A stretch of 6,230 bases of DNA from Chitinophagaceae bacterium UBA2467 (GCA_002342205.1 DDPN01000058.1:1-6230), one strand, 5' to 3'; shown: positions 1 through 5,951, counted from the first letter of the stretch. Numbers and translations are program-made. The notes: a model not told the origin generated them from the sequence alone.

Positions 1-886
1 AGGGATCCTTTTGCGCCATCTCTTTAGCAAGAGGTGCCAAACTAAAGTCGGCAGTACTCATGCTTACCAAGTGCTCCATTAAATCGCCTCGATTAATATT
101 CATGCATTGTGCAACGGGTCCAAGTCCATGCGTGGGATAAAGACTTCCACTTTTACCAATATTCTCTTTAATTCGCCACATATCCGCATAGGCTTTTTTA
201 TTAAAGAGCCAGTCAATTGATAAGTCATGAATATAGGCTCCTTCTGCATGTACAATTTCACCGAACAAGCCTTGTCGGATCATGTTAAGGGTCAATAATT
301 CAAAAAAGTCATAGCAACAGTTTTCGAGCATCATGCAATGCTTGCGTGTTCGCTCAGAAGTTTCAACGAGTTGCCAGCATTGATCAAGCGTAAGCGCAGC
401 CGGAACTTCAGTAGCCGCGTGTTTTCCATGATTCATGGCATACACTGCAATAGGAGTGTGGAGGGGCCAGGGGGTGCAGGTATAAATAAGGTCTACATCA
501 TTTGATTCACACAGTGCCTTCCATCCTTCTTCGCCAGAATACTCTTTGGCTTTAGGTCGGTTGAGGGAAGCAAGAGTTTTTTGCGCACCGGCTAATCGCT
601 CCGGATACTTATCGCAGATAGCAACAATCTCAACTCCATCAATATAAGAAAGTCGACCCACGGCATCACTACCTCTCATTCCAATCCCAATGATTCCAAT
701 ACGAACCACTTCTAATTTTGGTGCGGCATATCCGCACATATTGAATACTGGCTTTTGCGCAGCGTACTGATTGGAACGCTCTATCTCCTCTTCAGTAGGT
801 GCTTGTGCAAATAATGGCAGACCTGAGGCAAGTACGGAACTTCCTACGGCCATAGTACGGATAAAATTTCTGCGGGGTGTTGACAT
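1..886 (-). CDS. Tat-exported Gfo/Idh/MocA oxidoreductase, GH109 (alpha-N-acetylgalactosaminidase-like), 3' end missing
   Basis: The first 295 residues are present; the C-terminus lies beyond the left edge. The N-terminus is a twin-arginine signal: RRNFIR at residues 5-10, a hydrophobic stretch, and a likely cleavage near LFAQA (25-29), so the protein should be exported folded with its bound cofactor. A Rossmann nucleotide-binding motif GIGMRG (67-72) follows, with an acidic residue at the end of the second strand (CD, 91-92). The blocks ENCCY (188-192) and LYPTHGLGP (249-257) match, from memory, the GH109 enzyme of Elizabethkingia meningoseptica, in which the Tyr and His of these blocks are active-site residues (here Y192, Y250, H253). 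GH109 enzymes cleave glycosidic bonds by a transient NAD-dependent oxidation. The superfamily is certain; the exact substrate is inferred and could be a different sugar. The ATG is 9 nt after the trmD stop and in its frame, with an in-frame TAA upstream that fixes the start. It is probably cotranscribed with trmD. Confidence 0.85.
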   Translation of the reverse strand, partial: MSTPRRNFIRTMAVGSSVLASGLPLFAQAPTEEEIERSNQYAAQKPVFNMCGYAAPKLEVVRIGIIGIGMRGSDAVGRLSYIDGVEIVAICDKYPERLAGAQKTLASLNRPKAKEYSGEEGWKALCESNDVDLIYTCTPWPLHTPIAVYAMNHGKHAATEVPAALTLDQCWQLVETSERTRKHCMMLENCCYDFFELLTLNMIRQGLFGEIVHAEGAYIHDLSIDWLFNKKAYADMWRIKENIGKSGSLYPTHGLGPVAQCMNINRGDLMEHLVSMSTADFSLAPLAKEMAQKDP

Positions 887-895
887 ACAGTGAAG

Positions 896-1573
896 TTAAT
901 CTTTTAATAAATCCGGACGTCTCTCTTGCGTACGCTGCATGGCTTGGTCATGCCGCCATTCGTCTATCAATTTATGATTGCCGCTTAACAAAATGTCAGG
1001 TACTTTCCATCCTCTAAAATCTTCGGGGCGTGTGTAGACGGGAGGGGATAGTAAATTGTCCTGAAATGAATCGGTAAGGGCAGACGTTTCATCATTTAAT
1101 ACACCTGGAATTAGCCTGCCGATGGCGTCTACCAAGATTGCCGCAGGTAATTCGCCACCACTTAACACATAGTCGCCAATTGAAATTTCATGCGTAACGT
1201 AATTAGCTCTGATTCGCTCATCTATTCCCTTATAGTGTCCACAGATTAGCAATAGATTCTGCTGAAGTGATAATTGGTTGACGCGGGATTGTTTTAATGT
1301 TTCTCCATCGGGTGTTAGATAAATGATCGCGTCATATTTTCTTTGCTTCGAAAGAGAGTCGATGGCATTGGCAAGCGGTTCACACATCATAACCATCCCT
1401 GCGCCACCTCCATATTGGTAATCGTCTACCTGTCCGTACTCATTAACGGCCCATTGACGAAGGGGGTGTACTTCAATAGTGAGTAATCCTTTTTCTTGCG
1501 CTCTCTTCATCATACTGTGCTGAAAAGGGCTCTCCAGTAATGCAGGTAAAACGGTTAGAATATCGATGTGCAT
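896..1573 (-). CDS. trmD: tRNA (guanine-N1-)-methyltransferase TrmD
   Basis: TrmD transfers a methyl group from S-adenosylmethionine to N1 of G37, next to the anticodon, in tRNAs reading CNN-type and some other codons; the modification prevents +1 frameshifting. At 225 residues it is slightly shorter than the enterobacterial protein but complete. The trefoil-knot SPOUT signatures are intact: DYQYGGGAGM (51-60), LICGHYKGIDER (109-120) and IGDYVLSGGELPA (132-144). The linker contains TDSF with D168, matching the proposed catalytic Asp of the family. The C-terminal domain carries PPVYTRPEDFRGWKVP (177-192), also typical. The start MHIDILTVLP aligns with the usual TrmD N-terminus, so the ATG is secure. 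The gene lies directly behind the hsp20 terminator and has a -7 box ending only 4 nt before the ATG, so it should begin its own transcript and carry the GH109-like gene along. It is unlinked from rimM, its usual neighbour. Confidence 0.97.
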   Translation of the reverse strand: MHIDILTVLPALLESPFQHSMMKRAQEKGLLTIEVHPLRQWAVNEYGQVDDYQYGGGAGMVMMCEPLANAIDSLSKQRKYDAIIYLTPDGETLKQSRVNQLSLQQNLLLICGHYKGIDERIRANYVTHEISIGDYVLSGGELPAAILVDAIGRLIPGVLNDETSALTDSFQDNLLSPPVYTRPEDFRGWKVPDILLSGNHKLIDEWRHDQAMQRTQERRPDLLKD

Positions 1574-1577
1574 GTTA

Positions 1578-1585
1578 CAAATATA
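1578..1585 (-). promoter_or_regulatory. Candidate -7 box for trmD
   Basis: The minus strand reads TATATTTG, an exact match to the Bacteroidota -7 consensus TAnnTTTG. Only TAAC separates it from the trmD ATG, so the expected transcription start falls on or just beside the start codon. No good TTG-type -33 element is seen at the usual spacing; the nearest candidate, TTTAC around 1601-1605, is weak and slightly too close. The position immediately after a terminator supports a real promoter. Confidence 0.55.
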
Positions 1586-1600
1586 GCCTACTGCTATATT
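1580..1600. repeat. Inverted repeat over the trmD promoter
   Basis: AATATAGC (1580-1587) and GCTATATT (1593-1600) form a perfect 8-bp dyad around the 5-nt spacer CTACT. It overlaps the -7 box and ends 6 nt before the trmD start codon. It could be an operator at which a dimeric protein would block RNA polymerase, or, in a read-through transcript from hsp20, a hairpin beside the start codon. The dyad is seen directly; its function is not known. Confidence 0.45.
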
Positions 1601-1606
1601 GTAAAT

Positions 1607-1635
1607 AAAAAACCCCTGCTCACCAGAGCAGGGGT
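1607..1635 (-). terminator. Intrinsic terminator after hsp20
   Basis: On the minus strand ACCCCTGCTC (1635-1626) pairs perfectly with GAGCAGGGGT (1621-1612) around a 4-nt loop, giving a 10-bp GC-rich stem. Six U residues follow (1612-1607, the first also closing the stem). It starts 29 nt after the hsp20 stop and ends about 33 nt before trmD. The 3' untranslated stretch before it is unusually G/C-rich and contains the palindrome GGGGTACCCC (1631-1640), which overlaps the first arm of the stem. Confidence 0.9.
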
Positions 1636-1664
1636 ACCCCCTTTAGGGCCTTCCCGTTGCTGCT

Positions 1665-2120
1665 TTAGCTGACGGAAATCTTTTGAACATTTTTCGGCTT
1701 TTTTACTTCGAGTTTAGGGATGAATATTCGCAACTCCCCATTCTTGTATTCAGCATCAATCATATCACGGTTGCAGTTTTCAGGCAAACTGAAACTTCTT
1801 GACCAACTCGTATAATTATATTCTCTGCGGTTGTAGTGTTCGTCTTCTTCTTTCTCTTCTTTTTCTTTTTCTGCACTAACAGTTAGCGAATCTTCTGTAC
1901 TTTCTACTTTAAAGTCTTTTCGCTCCATGCCTGGAGTAGCTAAACAAACGATAAATTCTTTATCCGTTTCACTGATGTTGACAGAAGGAACATTTACCAC
2001 CCTGCTTAAACTGAAATACTCATCAAGCGGGGTATTAAAAAAACGGTCTAGCCATCCATCTCCTAATAAAGAAGGTAAGGCGCGAGTGGAGGAGGGTCTT
2101 TCGATTGCTTTTGTTTCCAT
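1665..2120 (-). CDS. Small heat-shock protein, Hsp20/alpha-crystallin family
   Basis: This is a cytoplasmic, ATP-independent holdase chaperone of 151 residues that should form oligomers and keep unfolding proteins soluble. The N-terminal arm (1-43) includes GDGWLDRFFNTPLDEYF, an aromatic-rich segment of the kind that binds clients. The alpha-crystallin domain runs from about 44 to 140, with PSVNISETDKEFIVCLATPGMERKDFKV near its start compressed here to its ends: PSVNI at 45-49 and the PGM turn at 63-65. A Lys/Glu-rich loop follows at 84-94, then SWSRSFSLPE (105-114) and the conserved AEYKNGELRIFIPK (123-136). The C-terminus has an I-S-V triplet (148-150) matching the I/V-x-I/V anchor. The usual 'NGVL' reads NGEL, a common variant. 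The gene has its own terminator and an 86-nt upstream gap, so it is probably monocistronic or read from the dipeptidase promoter. I see no CIRCE element upstream. Confidence 0.95.
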   Translation of the reverse strand: METKAIERPSSTRALPSLLGDGWLDRFFNTPLDEYFSLSRVVNVPSVNISETDKEFIVCLATPGMERKDFKVESTEDSLTVSAEKEKEEKEEDEHYNRREYNYTSWSRSFSLPENCNRDMIDAEYKNGELRIFIPKLEVKKPKNVQKISVS

Positions 2121-2144
2121 ACGGTTATGTTTTTAATGATGAAT

Positions 2145-2152
2145 TAAAAATA
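2145..2152 (-). promoter_or_regulatory. Weak candidate -7 box for hsp20
   Basis: The minus strand reads TATTTTTA, seven of eight positions of TAnnTTTG, 24 nt upstream of the hsp20 ATG. No TTG-type -33 element is seen at a sensible distance, and the region is A/T-rich, so a chance match is quite possible. Confidence 0.25.
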
Positions 2153-2162
2153 AACCGATGCT

Positions 2163-2177
2163 ATAGGGTTTCCCTAT
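2163..2177. repeat. Short dyad between the dipeptidase gene and hsp20
   Basis: ATAGGG (2163-2168) and CCCTAT (2172-2177) are perfect 6-bp inverted arms around TTT. The dyad lies 30-44 nt past the dipeptidase stop and about 43-57 nt upstream of hsp20. On the minus strand the hairpin is not followed directly by a U tract (8 mixed bases come first), so it is a poor terminator. It could be an operator upstream of hsp20 or a 3'-end stabilising hairpin. A weaker neighbour, CAATA/TATTG with an 8-nt loop, lies at 2188-2205. Confidence 0.35.
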
Positions 2178-2206
2178 GATGGAATCACAATAAGAACTGA
2201 TATTGA

Positions 2207-3577
2207 TTAGCTCTGTTGTGCAAAGTAGTGGTGGAAATAAGGAATCGTTTCAATCCCTTTGAAAAAGTTTTCGATATTGTATTTTTCATTGGGGCTATGA
2301 AGGTTGTCGTTGTCAAGCCCAAATCCCATGAAAACGATTTTGATGCCTAGTTCTTTTTCTAAGATGGAACAAATGGGAATACTACCTCCTCCGCGAACGG
2401 GAATGGGTGTTTTTCCAAACGTTTTTTCAATGGCCTTTGCAGCAGCGACATATCCTTTACTGTCGATTGGGGTCATATAAGGTTCACCGCCATGATGTAA
2501 CTGCGCTTTCACCTGAACAGATGCCGGAGCAATTGAAGTAAAATAATCAATCAGTTTTTTTGTGATAACATCAGCTGATTGGTTAGGTACGAGACGAGCA
2601 GAAATTTTTGCATATGCTTTAGAAGGTAAAACTGTTTTTGCGCCCTCACCTGTGTAACCTCCCCAAATACCATTTACTTCGAGCGTAGGACGAATACCTG
2701 TTCTTTCATAGGTGCTGTATCCTTTTTCTCCCCACAGTTCATTGATCCCTAATTCTGATTTATAGCTGGCCTCATCGAAGGGCGCTTTATTGATCAGTGC
2801 TCTTTCGTCAGGCCCAGCTTCTACCACGTCATCATAAAAACCAGGAATCGTGATGTGATTATTCTCATCATGACAGCTCGCAATCATTTTTGAGAGAATG
2901 GTGATCGGGTTGGCAACCGCTCCTCCATAGGTACCACTGTGTAAATCTCTATTTGCACCTGTTACTTCTACTTCAATATAACTTAGCCCTCTTACACCTG
3001 TATCTAACGATGGATTTTCCATACTAAGCATGGCGGAGTCGCTGATCAAAATAACGTCAGCTTTCAGAAGATCTTTATGAGCAGCTACAAATGCTCCTAA
3101 GTTTGGAGAACCAACTTCTTCTTCTCCTTCAATCAAAAACTTAATATTGGTGGTTAGGGTATTTGTTTTGCTCATCAGCTCTAATGCTTTTACATGCATA
3201 TAAAACTGACCCTTATCGTCTGCAGATCCTCTGGCAAATACTTTCCCATCTTTAATTACGGGTTCAAAGGGTCCACTGTGCCAAAGTTCTAATGGGTCAG
3301 CCGGCTGTACGTCATAGTGACCATATACTAAGACAGTCGGTGCGTCTTTACTTATTATTTTTTCACCATAGACCACGGGGTATCCCTTCGTGGGCATTAC
3401 TTCTGCTTTTTCACAGCCAGCCTCTAAAAGACTCTTTTTTACAGCTTCCGCACAACGAAGCATGTCCTCTTTGTGTTCAGACTTTGCACTGATTGAAGGA
3501 ATTCGAAGCAGGTCTATCATTTCTGTTAAAAATCGGTCCTGGTTCTTTTCCTGGTATTCTTTCCACGCTGCTGACAT
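2207..3577 (-). CDS. M20-family metallodipeptidase (CNDP/carnosinase-like)
   Basis: This is a di-zinc (or di-manganese) peptidase of 456 residues, predicted to hydrolyse dipeptides in the cytoplasm; no signal peptide is visible. The metal centre is complete: GHYDVQP (86-92) gives H87 and D89, SADDKGQ (118-124) gives the bridging D120, EGEEEVGS (150-157) gives the general base E153 and ligand E154, ISDSAM (178-183) gives D180, and LHSPNE (426-431) gives H427. The dimerisation/lid domain spans roughly 190-370 and includes DLHSGTYGGAV (211-221), whose His completes the partner active site in carnosinases. The glycine-rich RGGGSIP (395-401) is the substrate-binding loop of the family. These motifs match carnosinase-type (CNDP) enzymes better than DapE or ArgE, although automatic annotation may call it simply 'dipeptidase'. 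Substrate range is not readable. The ATG lies 34 nt after the dinB stop, behind a candidate promoter. Confidence 0.95.
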   Translation of the reverse strand: MSAAWKEYQEKNQDRFLTEMIDLLRIPSISAKSEHKEDMLRCAEAVKKSLLEAGCEKAEVMPTKGYPVVYGEKIISKDAPTVLVYGHYDVQPADPLELWHSGPFEPVIKDGKVFARGSADDKGQFYMHVKALELMSKTNTLTTNIKFLIEGEEEVGSPNLGAFVAAHKDLLKADVILISDSAMLSMENPSLDTGVRGLSYIEVEVTGANRDLHSGTYGGAVANPITILSKMIASCHDENNHITIPGFYDDVVEAGPDERALINKAPFDEASYKSELGINELWGEKGYSTYERTGIRPTLEVNGIWGGYTGEGAKTVLPSKAYAKISARLVPNQSADVITKKLIDYFTSIAPASVQVKAQLHHGGEPYMTPIDSKGYVAAAKAIEKTFGKTPIPVRGGGSIPICSILEKELGIKIVFMGFGLDNDNLHSPNEKYNIENFFKGIETIPYFHHYFAQQS

Positions 3578-3603
3578 AAAAGAGTTGTTTTAATAATTGA
3601 GCA

Positions 3604-3611
3604 CAAATTTA
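3604..3611 (-). promoter_or_regulatory. Candidate -7 box for the M20 dipeptidase gene
   Basis: The minus strand reads TAAATTTG, an exact match to TAnnTTTG, in the 34-nt gap between the dinB stop and the dipeptidase ATG. Transcription would start near 3598-3600, giving a leader of about 20 nt. A matching -33 element is not evident; it would have to lie within the end of dinB. Confidence 0.5.
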
Positions 3612-4799
3612 CTATTTCAGATTTGCATCTTCCGTTTTATCGTCTTTGGTATTTCGGATATGAGCGGCTTTGGTAAGTGTATTCTTTCCAAAGCGGTCAT
3701 TGAGCGCATCCATTGCTTGGTAGAGTTGTAGCTTTTCCACCTGCTGATCAAATAAACTCATTTGCATAGAAATGGGTACCAGGTGGCTACAACGGACTCC
3801 TAATAATCGAACGGGTCTGCCTTTTTGATAAAGTTCGGTGAATAGTTTTTTTGCTTTAGCCTGTAACACATCATCGAGCACGGTGTAGTCTATGGTTTCT
3901 TGTTTGGAAGTGACTTCAAAGTCGTGATACTTTATTTTGACAGTTAGGCATCCACTCATTTTTTCGTCGCTTCGTACATCTGCTGCAGTTTCTTCTACTA
4001 ATTCTAGCAGTTGCTGCACTAAAAATTCAGTGTCATTGCTATCTTTTTCAAAGGTCTTTTCGTGACTGATGCTTTTTTGTTCCCAATCTGTAATCAGGGT
4101 AGTACTACCTCTTCCTTGTGCTTTTTCCCATAGGGACTCACCCCATTTGCCAGCTATCGCAATCATCAATTCCAACGGAGTCTTTGCGATATCTTCTATT
4201 CTGTAAAGGCCTTTGCTTCGCAATAATTGCGCTGTGTGTTCCCCCACACCGTTGATTTTATCTATTGGTAAAGGCCATAAAAAAGCAGTCTCTCTCCCGG
4301 GAGGTACTGCTAAAAAGCCATTCGGCTTTGCTTCATTGGTAGCCATTTTAGCAATGAAACGGGCTGATGCAATTCCACAGGAAATTGGTAGACCGGTTGT
4401 GCGGGTAATATGGGCTCGTAATTCCTGTGCAAAAGAGTTGACTCCAAAAAAACGGTCCATCCCGGTTAGGTCTACATAAAATTCGTCGATACTTGCTTTT
4501 TCAAAAACCGGCACACGCTCTGCTATCAGTTCAGTAACCCACCTTGAATAATGACTGTATTGGCTTCTGCTTGCATTGGTAACAATGGCCGAGGGACATT
4601 TTTGCAAGGCCTGCTTCATGGGCATTGCAGAATGAATACCAAATTTTCTGGCTTCATAACTACAGGCTGCAACCACTCCTCGGTCGCCTCCGCCAACTAG
4701 TACGGGTTTTCCCTTTAGCGAAGGGTTATGTAAAATTTCGACGGAAACAAAAAATGAATCCAGATCAAAATGCGCGATATGATGCACCGGCGCAGACAT
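3612..4799 (-). CDS. dinB: DNA polymerase IV (Y-family translesion polymerase)
   Basis: This is an error-prone polymerase of 395 residues that bypasses damaged template bases. Catalytic carboxylates are present: D12 in HFDLDSFF and D105/E106 in ASIDEFYVD (102-110). F17 sits at the steric-gate position that excludes ribonucleotides, and the nucleotide-binding block CSYEARKFGIHSAMP (46-60) is intact. The thumb contains a helix-hairpin-helix at about 179-205 (KINGVGEHTAQLL). The little-finger domain runs from about 243 to 342. A beta-clamp-binding motif QMSLF (346-350) follows. The clamp motif is not at the extreme C-terminus: about 45 residues follow, including LNDRFGKNTLTKA (366-378) and a charged, probably disordered tail. 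The ATG is 7 nt after the rimM stop, so dinB is very probably cotranscribed with rimM and expressed constitutively rather than from a damage-inducible promoter; I see no SOS box. Confidence 0.97.
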   Translation of the reverse strand: MSAPVHHIAHFDLDSFFVSVEILHNPSLKGKPVLVGGGDRGVVAACSYEARKFGIHSAMPMKQALQKCPSAIVTNASRSQYSHYSRWVTELIAERVPVFEKASIDEFYVDLTGMDRFFGVNSFAQELRAHITRTTGLPISCGIASARFIAKMATNEAKPNGFLAVPPGRETAFLWPLPIDKINGVGEHTAQLLRSKGLYRIEDIAKTPLELMIAIAGKWGESLWEKAQGRGSTTLITDWEQKSISHEKTFEKDSNDTEFLVQQLLELVEETAADVRSDEKMSGCLTVKIKYHDFEVTSKQETIDYTVLDDVLQAKAKKLFTELYQKGRPVRLLGVRCSHLVPISMQMSLFDQQVEKLQLYQAMDALNDRFGKNTLTKAAHIRNTKDDKTEDANLK

Positions 4800-4806
4800 A
4801 TTTTAC

Positions 4807-5325
4807 TTATGAAAGATAGATTGCTAAAAGGCCTTCGGGAAGTCGCACCTGCACTTGTTGCGACGCATTATCAATATCAATGAGTGTGTCCTCATTTAAA
4901 GGAATCAGGACTTCCTTATTTTGGATAATGATTTTGCACACCAATTGTTGTGGTTGTTCAATCACTTCAATCACCTCGCCAAGCGCGATATTGTTTTCAA
5001 TAATGGTGAATCCAAGTAAAGAGGCCGGAGCAGATTTACTGGCCAATCGCTGAAACTCTTCTTCGGGTATCCAAACTATTTTTGTGACGAGCTTCTGTGC
5101 TTTTTCTCGTACTTCAATACCTTCTATTTGAATAAGAACTTCTGTTGTTGTTTTCTTTTTTGCAGACTGAATAAAATAGGGTAGAAGATTTCCTTTTTTC
5201 TCTTCAACATATAATGCCTCTAAATTTTTAAGGGAAGAGGATTTTCCAAGGTAATGTTCAAGCACTACTTCTCCTTTGAGTCCATGTGCACTGACAATCT
5301 TTCCTAATTTGAGATAACTAGCCAT
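4807..5325 (-). CDS. rimM: Ribosome maturation factor RimM
   Basis: RimM binds the 30S head (protein S19 and the 16S rRNA 3' domain) and helps its late assembly. The product has 172 residues from the chosen ATG. The N-terminal beta-barrel begins YLKLGKIVSAHGLKGEV, containing the family hallmark HGLKGEV. The C-terminal PRC-barrel starts near LLGFTIIENNIALGEV and ends with the conserved block VLIPLNEDTLI and the closing LPEGLLAIYLS. A start three codons upstream at a TTG (5334) is open, but the ATG at 5325 gives the usual short lead before the first strand and is preferred. The gene begins only about 30 nt behind the rpsP terminator and runs into dinB with a 7-nt gap. Its supply therefore depends on terminator read-through or a promoter I could not identify confidently. 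Confidence 0.95.
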   Translation of the reverse strand: MASYLKLGKIVSAHGLKGEVVLEHYLGKSSSLKNLEALYVEEKKGNLLPYFIQSAKKKTTTEVLIQIEGIEVREKAQKLVTKIVWIPEEEFQRLASKSAPASLLGFTIIENNIALGEVIEVIEQPQQLVCKIIIQNKEVLIPLNEDTLIDIDNASQQVQVRLPEGLLAIYLS

Positions 5326-5355
5326 CAACTGCAAAGCAAAACAATATGCCTCATC

Positions 5356-5390
5356 AAAAAAAATCCCAATGTTTGGAAAACATTGGGATT
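5356..5390 (-). terminator. Strong intrinsic terminator between rpsP and rimM
   Basis: On the minus strand AATCCCAATGTTT (5390-5378) pairs perfectly with AAACATTGGGATT (5374-5362) around a 3-nt loop, a 13-bp stem. It is followed by eight U residues (5363-5356, two of which also close the stem). It begins 24 nt after the rpsP stop. Because A residues also precede the stem, it could act to some degree on the plus strand too, but no plus-strand gene uses it. Confidence 0.92.
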
Positions 5391-5414
5391 AACAAATCTT
5401 GTTGTGACGATTGA

Positions 5415-5903
5415 TTAAGCTTCTTCGCCTGCGCCTTCAGCAGCAGGAGCACTTTCTTCCACAGCAGGAGCTGCAGCAGCCGCCTTTTTAGCAGCAGCTT
5501 CGGAAAGAACAGCTTGACGCTTTTCACGACGCTTACGTTGGTTGTCCTCGTCTTTCTTTTTGATTTGGATTTCGTGCTGTGCAGTCCACTCAGTGAACTT
5601 TTGCATAGCAGCAGCCTCATCAAATAAACCTAAGCTAACACCACGGAGTAAGTGCTTCAGGTATAATACACCTTTGAAGCTTAAAATTCTGCGTACAGTG
5701 TCAGTTGGGGTTGCACCTTTATTCAACCACTCTAATGCCTTTTGGCGATCTAGTTGAATGGTGGCAGGAATAGTCAGGGGGTTATAGGTTCCTAACTTTT
5801 GGATGAATTTTCCATCGCGGGGAGCACGTGAGTCGGCTACAACGATGAAGTAAAATGGTCTCTTCTTAGAGCCCTGTCTTTGAAGACGGATTTTGGCTGA
5901 CAT
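5415..5903 (-). CDS. rpsP: 30S ribosomal protein S16 with a long Ala/Glu-rich tail
   Basis: S16 is a primary-to-secondary binding protein of the 30S body, contacting 16S rRNA and supporting assembly. The product has 162 residues, about twice the E. coli protein (82). The core (about 1-85) begins MSAKIRLQRQGSKKRPFYFI and continues through VADSRAPRDGKFIQKLGTYNP, abbreviated here to its key blocks RQGSKKRPFY and RDGKFIQKLGTYNP, both diagnostic. The part after about residue 90 holds a charged, probably helical segment (KKKDEDNQRKRREKRQ, 116-131) and then an Ala/Glu-rich low-complexity end (136-162). Such C-terminal extensions are, to my knowledge, common in Bacteroidota S16. The reading frame is open to a TTG at 5954, but that start would add residues unlike S16 and would overlap the leader hairpin, so the ATG at 5903 was chosen. 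The gene is bounded by hairpins on both sides. Confidence 0.97.
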   Translation of the reverse strand: MSAKIRLQRQGSKKRPFYFIVVADSRAPRDGKFIQKLGTYNPLTIPATIQLDRQKALEWLNKGATPTDTVRRILSFKGVLYLKHLLRGVSLGLFDEAAAMQKFTEWTAQHEIQIKKKDEDNQRKRREKRQAVLSEAAAKKAAAAAPAVEESAPAAEGAGEEA

Positions 5904-5924
5904 AAATTGAAATTTAACAGCGTT

Positions 5925-5948
5925 AAAAAATACCCGGTAAAAACCGGG
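5925..5948 (-). terminator. Terminator-like hairpin between ffh and rpsP
   Basis: On the minus strand CCCGGT (5948-5943) pairs with ACCGGG (5938-5933) around TTTT, followed by TA and six U residues (5930-5925). It lies about 40 nt past the ffh stop and 22 nt before the rpsP ATG. It is a reasonable ffh terminator, but the best rpsP promoter match lies upstream of it, so in that case it would be a leader hairpin or attenuator of rpsP. The stem is short (6 bp) but GC-rich. Confidence 0.65.
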
Positions 5949-5951
5949 ATG

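Noticed and set aside
887..898. Possible translational fusion or stop read-through from trmD into the GH109-like gene, since both share a frame
   Set aside because: TrmD ends at its normal length, and the downstream protein starts with its own ATG and a Tat signal peptide, which must be N-terminal to work.
1612..1670. Possible small structured RNA (SRP RNA-like) in the GC-rich gap after hsp20
   Set aside because: The diagnostic SRP RNA core (GGAAGGAAGCA-type loop) is absent on both strands; a simple terminator explains the structure.
1927..2136. Plus-strand open frame of 69 codons opposite hsp20
   Set aside because: It is an antisense shadow of a clear Hsp20 gene, with no recognisable motif or promoter.
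3292..3593. Two overlapping plus-strand open frames opposite the start of the dipeptidase gene
   Set aside because: They lie wholly or largely within a well-supported gene and have no family resemblance.
4213..4819. Plus-strand open frames of 88 and 64 codons opposite dinB
   Set aside because: Both are shadows of conserved polymerase motifs on the other strand.
5354..5623. Minus-strand 89-codon frame overlapping the end of rpsP
   Set aside because: It is an out-of-frame reading of the Ala/Glu-rich S16 tail, which yields a Lys/Leu-rich artefact, and it runs through the terminator.
5542..5757. Plus-strand 71-codon frame opposite rpsP
   Set aside because: It is the antisense of S16 coding sequence, without independent support.
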